From assembly GCA_014529385.2 (NCBI GenBank), contig CM043963.1:74433412-74497411 (forward strand): 64,000 nt of DNA. The letters are read 5' to 3'. Under the pieces are notes generated by a model, which was not told where the DNA came from, ran no database searches, and was given only the letters and a program-made list of their open reading frames with translations. The DNA is from Adiantum capillus-veneris. Lineage: Eukaryota > Streptophyta > Polypodiopsida > Polypodiales > Pteridaceae. The position numbers were made by a program, and so were the translations under genes. Shown one piece after another: positions 54,600 to 64,000 of the stretch (the stretch's first letter is position 1; every line of letters begins with the position of its first letter).

Positions 54600-55655
54600 C
54601 TAAATTTGCAGCATGCTGGTTTTCAACCTTGCATGGACTCAACAATCCAAGGTAGCCGTTTTGGATTCACAGCTGTCAGTCGTGCTTACCTTGGAGTCCA
54701 CTTCCCTGACAGAAGTCGTTGATTGGTTTCAACGAGTCAACATGGACACAACAAAAGTTTTACTTTTAGCTTACAACAAAAAGTAAGTGTTTGTTATTCT
54801 TAAATATTTTGTACACTATGAATAGCAAACTAATTCCTTGTTTTGTGCAATCAGTTCACATTGAAGTCTTGTTGGAACTAAACATTAAGCGCAAGCGTTG
54901 CTACCTTGCAAATTCTGTGCATGGTTTTCATGGGAATGTCCGAAGATACGTAGTTACTTGTTTCTTGATTCTGCAATTTTGATGCAACGTGTGGTCACCA
55001 TATGCTATGTCTTGCATGTCTATTCAGAAACTTGTCATTGCATGGGAAGCATTGACCCAAGATAATGTTTGGGAAGATATGTTGATTTTGAGTTGCAAGG
55101 TCCCAAAACAAGAAGACGGGCATTCTTGTGGATGGAGAGTTCTTGCAAATGCGGAGTTTCTTTTGGAACACATTTATGTTGAGGAGCGTAGAAGTGTAAG
55201 TGCAATGTTTTACTTTTGTAATCCTTGCACACATGATTTCTTTGAATTACATATAAAATCTAGGGAATTCATTTGCAAGCAAGGAACCTGACAGATTATT
55301 TGAAGGTCCATGTGGAGGCATTCAGAATATGATCAATCTTTTGAAGACACGTCCTCTAGGAGCCGCCGATGCATTTGTCGTGCCACCGCCATGCCCACAA
55401 CCTCGGCCTCCACCTCGAAGGTACGAAGCAGCACCTCAACCAACTATAGACCAAGCGCCTGGACCTACCTCCCCTCGTGTTTCTTGCCACTCAACCTCTA
55501 GTCTTTTTGTGATACCCAATTTTACCGAGGAAGACGAGGCCACTGTACAATCTTTTCCTCAACCCCAAACCCCTCACGCAACCCCCAGACGGTCTCTTGA
55601 GCCTTTACATTCCACTCATGATAATCAAGCCCGTGAGAGCTCCCCTCAATTGTAA
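54600..55655 (+). pseudogene. Ulp1/C48-type cysteine protease-like gene with introns
   Basis: Exon pieces: about 54612-54782 (VVDWFQRVNMDTTKVLLLAY), 54855-54949 (HIEVLLELNIKRKRCYLANS), 55028-55195 (IAWEAL...VPKQEDGHSCGWRVLANAEF) and 55284-55655 (Pro-rich tail, PPPCPQPRPPPRR). Introns at 54783-54854, 54950-55027 and 55196-55283 have GT-AG ends. QEDGHSCGWRV carries the catalytic Gln and Cys of Ulp1-like peptidases; HIEVLL and the later NS fit the His and Asp/Asn positions. The frame does not close across the first intron, so it is broken or mis-modelled. Such proteases remove SUMO or process proteins and are carried by some plant transposons. It follows the H3-like gene by about 0.2 kb. Confidence 0.65.
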
Positions 55656-56139
55656 ATAAGAGCTACTAATCAATGGATTTAATTGGACATTACTGTGTAC
55701 ATTATTAAACCCAATATAAAGACAACTTGAGTCAATTTTGAAAAGATAATTGTTTGTGAGGAATTCCTTGACAATTTATTTTTGCATGAATATAGATTGC
55801 AAGCTTGCTGTCAACATCTTTCTTTGATATTCGTAGTTCAAAGAAATGTGATATACTGGGTGAGCTGCCTTCTTCAATCAAGAGTTGCATTGCACTAGAT
55901 ATAGTCGATCATCCTTTATCTCTATGCACAATGTCTCCTTATCCTTTCTCTAAGGCACCTATACGACAACTAATCAAACAATTATATTAGACTAATATTT
56001 GATGATGATAACCAATAGGGAAATAACTAATGCAACATTAATGTTTACATACAAAACATACTACCTTTTGCATGTTGCATTGGAAAATATATTTTGGAGG
56101 TAGGCTGAGGTCAACCTCGTTCTCCAAATCCTCGCGTAC
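55656..56139. other. no gene recognised
   Basis: AT-rich spacer between two converging genes. A short block reads SSIKSCIALDIV on the plus strand near 55880, and a similar GCIALDVV is read near 38260, but neither sits in a gene I can define. Confidence 0.4.
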
Positions 56140-57205
56140 TTATCGTAGTGTCACATTGCCTTGAATGCTAAGAACAGTTAGCAGATCAGGTCCACACCAT
56201 ACCTCAAGAATTCTCAAAGGATTGTTCAGGTAATCAGTTAAATCTTGGTCCAAAGCTACCAGATGACCATTCACTCGATGCCACCTTATGTAGTGGAAGG
56301 AAGCTATGAAATTTTGAGAAGCTATCATGCACTTACACACAATAGACTTCTTATTTACCTTGCATAAGATGCCATCAAAATCATGGACATCCCAAGATTC
56401 ATCCAGAAAATCGAGGCATTTCTCTTTCTTGTAGAGTAGCATAGTTCTAGTCTTTCTAATCTCTTCATCATGGAAAAAGTCGACGAACACATGCATGGAC
56501 ATGAAGATTGAAACACGTACCAACCGATTAGCAATATTTGGTCTTAAGCACTTTTGTATTTCCTAATGGAGCTTTAGTCTGAAACACTCAGAGGTTTTAG
56601 ATGAAGGGACTGGCCACTCTAGCTGTCCTTCAAAGAAACCGAGAGATATTCTAGAGTGCCGAAGCCAAGCGTAGAGCATTATAAAAGCGATCAAAGAAGA
56701 AAATCCCCCTTTCAGCCAACGCTCTTCTGGCGCTGGTGTTATAGAGTACTCTTCCACAGTTGCATGGAATGCATCAAAAATGCCAATAATGCAATCCATT
56801 GGCTGCTAGTCTTCTTTGTCAGAAGGATAAATATCTGCAATTGGCAGGTTAAACACACAATACATGAGTGAAGAGTAAAATCTATTGTGGATGTAAGAAA
56901 ACTTATAATTTGGTCGGGTTGTTGGAAATCCTATCGGTGTTGTTCTTAGACGCAACTCTGAGTGCATATATGCGTGCTCAATGAGAACCTCTTTGACTAT
57001 TTTGCCCAAGTGAAAGTTTTTCACCCTACCTTTATAAATGTTCACAAACTCGTTGCCGGTGCGCTTTCTCTTCCTGGTATGTAGGAGAACCCAACTTCCA
57101 ACTAGAATGGTGGTGAAAAGCCTTTGACCGTTGTCCAAATCAAAGCTGTTGAAAATTTTGACAGACTTAATACTTGTGGATGATTGTCGCGGTCTTCTGT
57201 TCTCC
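56140..57205 (-). pseudogene. unknown gene of about 355 codons, two in-frame stops
   Basis: Starting at the ATG at 57205 (MENRRPRQSSTSIKSVKIFN), one frame runs to 56140 with TAG stops just after YPSDKED (about 56806) and after FRLKLH (about 56563). Blocks include GKIVKEVLIEHAYMHSELRL, EERWLKGGFSSLIAFIMLYA and LDESWDVHDFDGILCKVNKK. There is no signal peptide, and I recognise no domain. It reads toward the Ulp1-like gene and lies just inside the right inverted repeat, so it probably belongs to the large element. Confidence 0.55.
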
Positions 57206-57591
57206 ATTAGTGATTCTTCTATGGCAAGATGCACAACACATATGTGAGAGAGGGAATGTTTCTGAGTGCAAACACAATACAATCAAATGCAAGCAAAATA
57301 GTTAGTTGAGCGTAAATGAATGAGAATGAGCGGGAATGCTATGAAGTCTCTCCTATCAAAAAAGTGCGCACAACTGCATTGAGTGTGAGTTATGGTATAT
57401 TTGTCCTATAGTTGGTCCTGACAAGAAAGATTCGAGCAAATCACAACATATATTAGTGTTAAATTTTTTTATGTAACAAAAATTTGTTTTTTGAAAATGC
57501 TAAAATTTGAGATAAAAACAAGAAAAATCCGAGCTACCGTTACGGTAGCCCGCCATCCATTAGTCATGTTGCATTCTCTCTCTAGCACTAA

Positions 57592-57625
57592 AAGGACCAA
57601 ATTTGAGTCCAAACTTTCCCTAATG
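57592..57625 (-). repeat. right 34-bp inverted repeat
   Basis: On the minus strand it starts CATTAGGGAAAGTTTGGACT and ends TTTGGTCCTT. Two mismatches to the left copy. A small perfect palindrome GCTACCGTTACGGTAGC lies just inside at about 57533-57549. Confidence 0.75.
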
Positions 57626-57722
57626 GTGTATGTATGGAAGTGTGAAGGAAGGTGAGAGAAGACTAGGGTGGCTTGTGAGAAAAAGTGGGCACAGACTGGG
57701 GTCCACCACCATGAGACTACTT

Positions 57723-58464
57723 TGAGAACATAGAGGGTGAACTTAATTAGCGGTAGCAACATAATCATAATACTTAATTAACTTGGCATGAACAATACTT
57801 TTTCAAGAGAGAGAATTAGAGAACTTGACAACAGTCGAGGATTGGATTTATGTGGAGCAGGTACCCCCTCCAATAGGCTTTTGTATTATAGATTCTCTCA
57901 TCAAGAGAGAATTGGTACAATACAATCTTTGAGTTCCTTGTGACCTAGGTGATGTAATGAATATGGGAAGCTTCATGCATCACGAGCATAACATAAACTT
58001 TGTAAAAGCATTAACCATCCCCGACCTCAGTCCCAAGGCCTCAAACACCTTTGAAGGTGGAGAGAGCTAGTGGGGAATGAAAGTAGGAAAGAGGAAGAAG
58101 AATTAATACACGAGAAAGAGATAGTTTCTCACTTATCATCACTCTTCTTGCATAGCATATCATAATAGCATAGTAACGATGAAGAAGAAGATGGCAAGCT
58201 TAAGCATTGAAGCATGGCTCTTGGTTGGATTTGCATTTCATAGCCAACAGTGTTGGTGTAGGCTCTCAACTTCTCAACAAGCTTAGAGAAGGAGATGGAG
58301 CTCTTGCACTTTGCCAAGCAAGAATGAGCTTGTGAGTGTGTTGAGGTACATCCATAAGCACATGTTTATATTCTAACCCTTGTTCCCGTTTATTCTCCCA
58401 CATTAAATAATTAGTTTAATATGATAAAATCATTTGGGTTGGTTAGATATTAGACTTTTTGACA
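57723..58464 (-). repeat. 3' LTR of chromovirus fragment
   Basis: On the minus strand it starts TGTCAAAAAGTCTAATATC beside the tract CAAGAGAGAGGTAA. At about 740 bp it is the shortest of the family here, without a long microsatellite. The outer end is approximate. Confidence 0.7.
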
Positions 58465-58822
58465 TTACCTCTCTCTTGAAATCATAGGCGTCCTCGACAA
58501 TGAGGTAGAATAGATAAAGCCATAGTCATTATTCAATGTTTCTTAGCGGGTAGAGGATCCCTTTTTACCCTATAGCATCATTCCAAGATGGATGACTAAT
58601 CCACTTGGGGCTTGGGAGACTTAGTTGCCGCAAGCATGTCGGCTTGTTAGTCCATATCATAATTCCAAAGTAGAGTAACAAATTCTACTTACTGTTTGAG
58701 AGACGTTGTCATCACAAACATGATTCTAAGCATGCATACTACTCAAATTTGTGCACAATAAAAAGAGAATTAGTCTTATAAGACAAAAACATTGATAATT
58801 TAAAAGAAACATGTACATTTGT

Positions 58823-60050
58823 TTACTCTAATGTAGCGTTGTAAGCATTGACAAGGTTCATACTATCAAGCTGCATTCCTTGCATCCATCTAGCACCTTC
58901 AAAAGGATAATTTTTGAACTTAATAAGATACCGTCAGATAATCTTCCCATGTCGTAGTACTTTGTCTTCATGCCTAAGGATTGCTTCGGGTTGTAGCACC
59001 TCTTCTTGGTCATTGATTTGTGGAGGGTCTTCAATAATTAATTCTCTTGGTGGCTCTCCTTTGTAGGGCTTAATTAGGCTCACATAAAAACATTGTGTAT
59101 GAGCCAATGGTTGGGAAACTTGAGCTGGTAAGCCATATCATTTATTGGCTTCAAGATTTGAAAAGAACCACAGTATCTTTTTACTAGTTTAGCATAACAC
59201 CTGTGATGGGCTATATGATTTTTGCCCGTTGTTTGCCTCAATCTAGCCTTGGGAAACTTATGTAAGACCCAACCATTTTCTTTGAACATTAAGGACCTTA
59301 TGTGCTTGTCAACAACAGCTTTTTGCCTTTGTTGAGAGATGAATATAGCCTCCTTAATCTTTTGGAAAGATTCTTGTAGGTCACGGCCATCGGCAACGAA
59401 GATCTTCCCATGGACTTTAAGTAGCAAGGGGCTTTTAGGTCTTCCCTCTATGATCTCAAAAGGTGCCTTATTCTATGTATACTTTACAAGGGGTAAATAA
59501 TTATCTCATTCTGAGCGTTTATCTACTTCTGTAACATAAGTCTTTAGTATATAGAAATCGTAAGATTGGCTATCTCACTTTGGCCATACGTTTGTGGGTG
59601 ATAGGCCGAAGAGAAATTTAATCTTGTACCTAGATTTTCAAAGAGACCTTTCCAGAAATAACTGGTCATTCTAGGATCTCTATCTAACACGATGGATTTT
59701 GGCAATCCATGGTGTTTGAAAATCAGAGATATGAAGAGGGTTGCCATTTGGTGTGCCTTAATATCTTTTTGACAGGAATAAAGTGTGCTTGATTGCTAAA
59801 CCTGTTAACTATTGTCCATATTCCCGTATTCCCATGGGACTTGGGTAATCTAAAGATAAAATCCATAGATATACTCTCCAATGGTGAATAAGGGATTGGC
59901 AATGGCTGGAGTAATCCAGGTTGCTTCCCTCTATCATACTTGGTCTTTTGGCATACCACACATTTTAAACATACTCTTGTATGTCCACTTTCATGGTAGA
60001 CCAATAGAAGTACGTCTCTACTCCTTGAAGATTAGGTTGAATGCCTCTAT
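58823..60050 (-). pseudogene. chromovirus integrase and chromodomain, decayed
   Basis: Right to left: a block corresponding to GHRGIQ, CVVCQKTKYDRGKQPG, MDFIFRLPKSHGNTG, LDRDPRMTSYFWKGL (Asp in D-R-D; relatives have SDRD), YHPQTYGQSE, a linker with NWHLIHNVF-like block, and a chromodomain-like tail to the stop at 58823. Frameshifts at about 59725, 59480 and 59090 and a stop in the chromodomain (KII-stop-RYLIKF) inactivate it. Confidence 0.85.
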
Positions 60051-60056
60051 GCCCCA

Positions 60057-60776
60057 TGTAATGGAATTAGTCCTTTAACTTGAGTTGGAGCGGAAAGTGA
60101 ATAACATATTGAGCATTTCCTTGTGTGTAGATGTAGAGTGAGAAAGAAAGTGCTTGGATGGAGAGATCAACACTAACACATTACTTCATTAACATGGCAT
60201 GAACAATACTTGTAAAAGAGAGTGAGAGTTTAGAGAAATTGACACCAATAGAGGACCGGATTAGTTGGAGCCGGTCCCCCCTCCAATAGGCATTTGTAAT
60301 ATAGATTCCTCCATGACAGAAGACTTGTTTACAATACAACTGATTGTCTTCCTTGAGACCTTCTTGATGAGGTGAAGATGGCAAGCTTCACTCACCAAGC
60401 ATTAGCATAACAACAACAATAAACATGATTAGCATGAACTTGAAAAATGCCGAGCCTCAATCCCAAGACCTCAAACACCATGAAAGGTGAGGAGAGCTGA
60501 CAGGGAGTGAGGAAGAAGAGAGAAGTGGAAATATCTCTACGAAAAAGCAATACCCCCTTGCACATAATCACTCATAGCTCTTGTAGCATAGCTTAGCATA
60601 GTGATAATGGAGATTAGAGAGATTGATAAGCAAGCATAAGCATTCTCTTGTGTGGATTTGCATCCATAGCCAAGAGCTTGTTGTCAAGCTTGGAGAAGGA
60701 GATGGAGTTCTTGCTTCACAAGAGTGTGTGAAGAGAAGAATGAGAGAGAGAGAGAGAGAGAGCTCGTTGGATGCTC

Positions 60777-60857
<81 letters not shown>

Positions 60858-61525
60858 TCGACCCCCTTTCCTAGGCTTCCCTTAAAGCTCATTGGGCCAA
60901 GTAGCCCTCTAGCCAATGAGAGCTTGTCTCCCGTTGGGGCAAGGTGTGTAGCCTCTTGACAAGTGTCCTTCTTTCCCTCTTGTGAGGTTAAGCTAGCACC
61001 CCCCTTGCTTAAGCACAACCCTTACTTGCTTGAGCAGTGTGTCTCTACACCTGACATGTGGCCCCTTTCCTCTCATGAGAGTATGGACCCTTGGTGAGGT
61101 GGACACACACTCCTCACCTCCCTCATTTGCAGGGTTCACCCCCTCCTTTGTAGCAAGTTCTTTGAACTCGGTAAGCAGGCAGGCCCCCTGCTTAAGCACA
61201 GCCCTTGCTTAAGCAAGCTGCCCCCTTGCTTGCTTGGACCTTAATTGACTAAAGCTTAAAAATTAAAGACTATGTCTTAAGGATTTTAACACTTACCTTT
61301 GGAGGCTTTAATGAAGCCAACCCGAAGGTCTTTGCCTCCATTGGTTAGCCTTACTCTTTGATAGACCATTTCTCATTTGGGCCCCTTTTCTATTGGCCTC
61401 GTGTTGAAATAGATCTATAAGCACATCTATATCTTAACCCTTGTTCCAATTTATTTTCCCACAATAAGTGATCAGTTTAATATGAGAAAATCATTTGGGT
61501 TGGTTAGATATTAGATTTTATGACA
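60057..61525 (-). repeat. LTR of the terminal chromovirus (3' LTR)
   Basis: 1,469 bp; minus strand TGTCATAAAATCTAATATC...CTAATTCCATTACA. Its start is identical to that of the solo LTR at 9147 over the first 19 bases, so they are the same subfamily. A (GA)n tract occupies about 60782-60852 with a shorter one at 60739-60762. CCCCA at 60052-60056 would be the left target duplication if it is a nested insertion. Confidence 0.85.
60782..60852 (+). repeat. (GA)n microsatellite in LTR
   Basis: About 35 GA units. A second tract of 12 units lies 20 bp to the left. Confidence 0.95.
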
Positions 61526-61540
61526 TTACCTCTCTCTTGA
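61526..61540 (-). other. polypurine tract of terminal chromovirus
   Basis: On the minus strand CAAGAGAGAGGTAA abuts the LTR start, identical to the tract at 18434. Confidence 0.9.
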
Positions 61541-61883
61541 AATCATAGTCATTCTTGACTAGGAGGTAGAAGAGATAGAGTCGTAGTCATTAGTCAATTT
61601 TACTTAGCGGGTAGAGGATCCCTTTTGACCCTACTTTATCTTTCCAAGATGGATGACTAATCCATTTGGTGCTTGGGAGACATAGCTTCCGCAAGCATGT
61701 CTGCTCTTTAGTCCATGTCATTCTCCCAAAGTAGAGTGACAAATTCTACTTGGTGTTTGAGAGACATCGTCATCACAAACATGATTCTAAGCATGCATAC
61801 TATTTAAGTTTGTGCACAATAAAAAGAGAACTAGTCTTATAAGACAAAAACATTGGTCATTTAAAAGAAATTTGTACATTTGC

Positions 61884-64000
61884 TTACTCTAATGTAGAAT
61901 TGTAAGCGTTGACAAGGTTCATACTATCCTTAAGCTGTATTCCTTGCATCCATCTAGCATCTTCAAAAGGATAATTTTTAAACTTAATAGGATATCATCG
62001 GATAATATTACCATGTCGTAGTACCTTGTCTTCATGCCGAAGGATAGCTTCAGGTTGTAGCACCTCTTCTTGGTCTTCAACTTCGGGAGGGTCTTCAATA
62101 ATTGGTTCACTTGGTGGCTCTCCCTTGTAGGGCTTAAGTTGGCTCACATGAAAGGCATTGTGTATGAGCCAATGGTTGGGCAACTTGAGTTGATAAGCCA
62201 TCTCATTGATGGTTTTCAAGATTTGGAAAGGACCATAATATCTTTTTGCTAACTTAGCATAATACTTTTGATGGCCCATTGTTTGCTTTAATTGAGCCTT
62301 AGGAAATTTCAGTAAGACCCAATCATTTTCTTTGAATGTTAAGACCCTTATGTGCTTGTCAACATCAGCTTTTTGCCTTTGTTGAGAGATGGATATAGCC
62401 TTCTTAATCTTTTGAAAAGGTTCTTGTAGGTCACGGCTATACTCATTGGTGGCAAAGATCTTCCGATGTACTTTGAGTAGCAAGGAGCTTTTAGATCTTC
62501 CCTCAATGATCTCAAAAGGTGCTTTTCCCGTAGAAGTATGTATAGTATTATTATAGGCATACTCTAGAAGTGGTAAGTACTTTTTCAATTGTGAGCGTTG
62601 ATCTACTTCAGTGACATAAGTCTTGAGTAGATCGAGTATCGTAAGATTGCCTATCTCACTTCGGCCATCCGTTTGTGGGTGATAGACCAAAGAGAAATTC
62701 AATCTTGTTCCTAGATTTTCGAAGAGACCTCTTCAAAAATTACTGGTCATTCTAGGATCTCTATCTGACACAATGGATATTGGTGATCCATGGTGTTTGA
62801 AAATCTGTGATATGAAGAGAGTTGCCATTTGGTGTGCCTTAATAGTCTTTTTGACAGGAATAAAGTGTGCTTGTTTGCTAAACCTGTCGACTATTGTCCA
62901 TATTTTCGTATTCCCATGGATAGAATTGGGTAATCCAAAGATGAAATCCATGGATATACTCTTCCATGGTGAATTTGGAATAGGCAATGGCTGGAGTAAA
63001 CCAGGTTGCTTCCCTCTATCATATTTGGTCTTTTGGCATACTACGCATTTTGAAACATACTCTTGTATGTCCACTTTCACGATAGGTTGATAGAAATATG
63101 TCTCTACTCCTCAAAGAGTAGGTTGAATACCTCTATGCCCCGCATAGGAAGGAGCGTGGGATTCATACATACCTTTCTCACGAAGGGAATGGGTAACACA
63201 TAGCCTATTGCTGTTGAGAAGATAACCATCCTGCAAGGTGAATGGTTCCTCTTTCTTCCCCAGAGAAAGGGTTGACATTATGTCTTTAAAGTCAGGGTCA
63301 GTAGCATACTCATCTATCATAGAAGATAGACCATTGTGAGTAGCTATAGACACCGCATTAACTTTTGGTCGTCGTGAAAGTGCATCAGCCACTTGATTGT
63401 GTTTACAGTCAATAAGAGCAATATGAAAATTAAATTGCGAAAGAAAATTTGCCTCATTTGTTTGTCAAAGAGCTTGGTTTGCGTCATGAAATACTTGAGA
63501 CTTTGGTGATCAATTCGTAGAATGAATGGAGTCCCCAATAAGTAGTGCTTCTATGTGTCTAGGGCATGTAAAACATCTGAAAGCTCTTTCTCATAAATGC
63601 CCAAGACTCATTCATCAGTATTGAGCCTTTGGCTCTCATATGCTATGGCATGCCCTTCTTGAAGCAAAACTGCTCCAAGGAAATCACCACAAGCATCACA
63701 TTGGACCTCAAATGGTTTTGAGAGATCTGGAAGCATGAGGACTGGTTGGGAGATAAGATTCTCCTTAAGCTCATCAAAAGCATTTTTCTCTTTAGCAGTC
63801 CATACATACTTAATGTTCTTCTTAGTTAAGTCATGTAGTGGTCCTGCTATTTGAGAGAATTTTGCTATGAAGCTCTATAGTATGTGCACATACCAATAAA
63901 GCTTCTTAGCTCATGTAGATTCCTTGGATTAGGCCATGCTTTGATTACCTCTAACTTTGATGGATCCATGCGGATATCATCTTGAGAGATAATATGACCT
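61884..64000 (-). pseudogene. chromovirus pol (RT/RNase H to chromodomain), runs off the window
   Basis: Right to left: the end of RT and RNase H in broken frames (64000-63344), HHCC and spacer (63392-63111), integrase (63080-62733; CVVCQKTKYDRGK, IVSDRDPRMTSNF; then YHPQTDGRSEI at 62690), FKENDWVLLKFPKAQ linker, HQKYYAKLAKRYYGPF, and a chromodomain-like tail ending at 61884. A TGG codon after SNF has become TGA near 62730, and a CGA codon in the chromodomain has become TGA near 61996. It is the best preserved chromovirus integrase here and gives the uninterrupted site for the MITE-like insertion at 23972. Confidence 0.88.

Larger units (their letters stand above)
28098..57625. mobile_element. 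candidate large DNA transposon carrying a histone H3-like gene
   Basis: Two 34-bp inverted repeats (CATTAGG...CCTT, 32/34 identical) define the ends. The bases just outside, GTGTGTG (28091-28097) and GTGTATG (57626-57632), could be a 7-bp target duplication with one mismatch. Removing the 19-kb retrotransposon leaves about 10.4 kb with a transposase-like gene, two unknown genes on the minus strand, a Lys/Glu-rich small gene, a hairpin array, an H3-like gene and a Ulp1-like gene. I know of no described superfamily with this content. The ends and the single-element reading are inference; the gene contents are seen directly. All larger genes carry disabling changes, so this copy is probably dead. 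Confidence 0.55.
57723..60056 (-). mobile_element. chromovirus fragment (integrase to 3' LTR), minus strand
   Basis: The 3' LTR at 57723-58464, polypurine tract at 58465-58480, and pol from integrase to chromodomain (58823-60050). Homology stops at 60056 where the LTR at 60057 begins. Either the next element inserted here, with the rest of this one beyond the window, or the two are a tandem that shares an LTR. It belongs to the same family as the element at 12.9-20.0 kb. Confidence 0.8.

Noticed and set aside
28098-57625. Integrated giant virus or Maverick/Polinton element, suggested by histone plus Ulp1-like protease
   Set aside because: I see no DNA polymerase B, capsid, packaging ATPase or retroviral-type integrase outside the LTR elements, and the genes have plant-type introns.

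Overview
The window is nuclear DNA of a land plant with a large, repeat-rich genome. The evidence is plant-type Ty1/copia and Ty3/gypsy (chromovirus and Athila/Tat-like) elements nested in one another, a tRNA-Asp-type primer site, plant-style GT-AG introns and TATA boxes, and many C-to-T nonsense changes in CG/CHG context. I cannot name the species; a fern, lycophyte or gymnosperm is possible but unproven. No tRNA, rRNA or CRISPR array was seen, and no clear intact host gene.

Layout. 1-2.3 kb: mostly unassigned, with one exon-like fragment. 2.3-21.2 kb: a nest. An old pair of direct repeats (2320-2585 and 20974-21231) encloses a diverged copia LTR pair (2824-3028 and 20326-20535). These enclose a young copia element (3177-8355, 5-bp target duplication), a solo gypsy LTR (9147-10225), an old copia remnant (about 12.2-12.7 kb) and a chromovirus (about 12.9-20.0 kb). 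21.2-27.3 kb: a 5'-truncated minus-strand chromovirus broken by two small terminal-inverted-repeat elements with 9-bp target duplications.

28.1-57.6 kb: the most interesting part. Two 34-bp inverted repeats (28098-28131 and 57592-57625, 32/34 identical) bracket a set of unusual genes: a transposase-like protein apparently split by an inversion, a 456-codon protein of unknown family, a 69-residue Lys/Glu-rich protein, an array of 76-bp hairpin repeats, a divergent histone H3 that keeps the KQTARK tail start, a Ulp1/C48-like cysteine protease, and another unknown protein. I read this as one large DNA transposon of about 10.4 kb that captured a histone H3. It was split when a 19,079-bp Athila/Tat-like retrotransposon (32293-51371, TSD GTTGG) landed in one of its coding exons.

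The 19-kb retrotransposon is unusual too. It has gag, protease, RT-RNase H and integrase, a second retropepsin-like domain fused after the integrase, a tail of repeated tryptophan motifs, and a further open frame of about 1,105 codons before the 3' LTR. Nine copies of a 24-bp perfect or near-perfect palindrome lie in two clusters, one ahead of gag and one ahead of the extra open frame, with the same spacing of about 284 bp. 57.7-64 kb: two more minus-strand chromovirus copies, one running off the end of the window.
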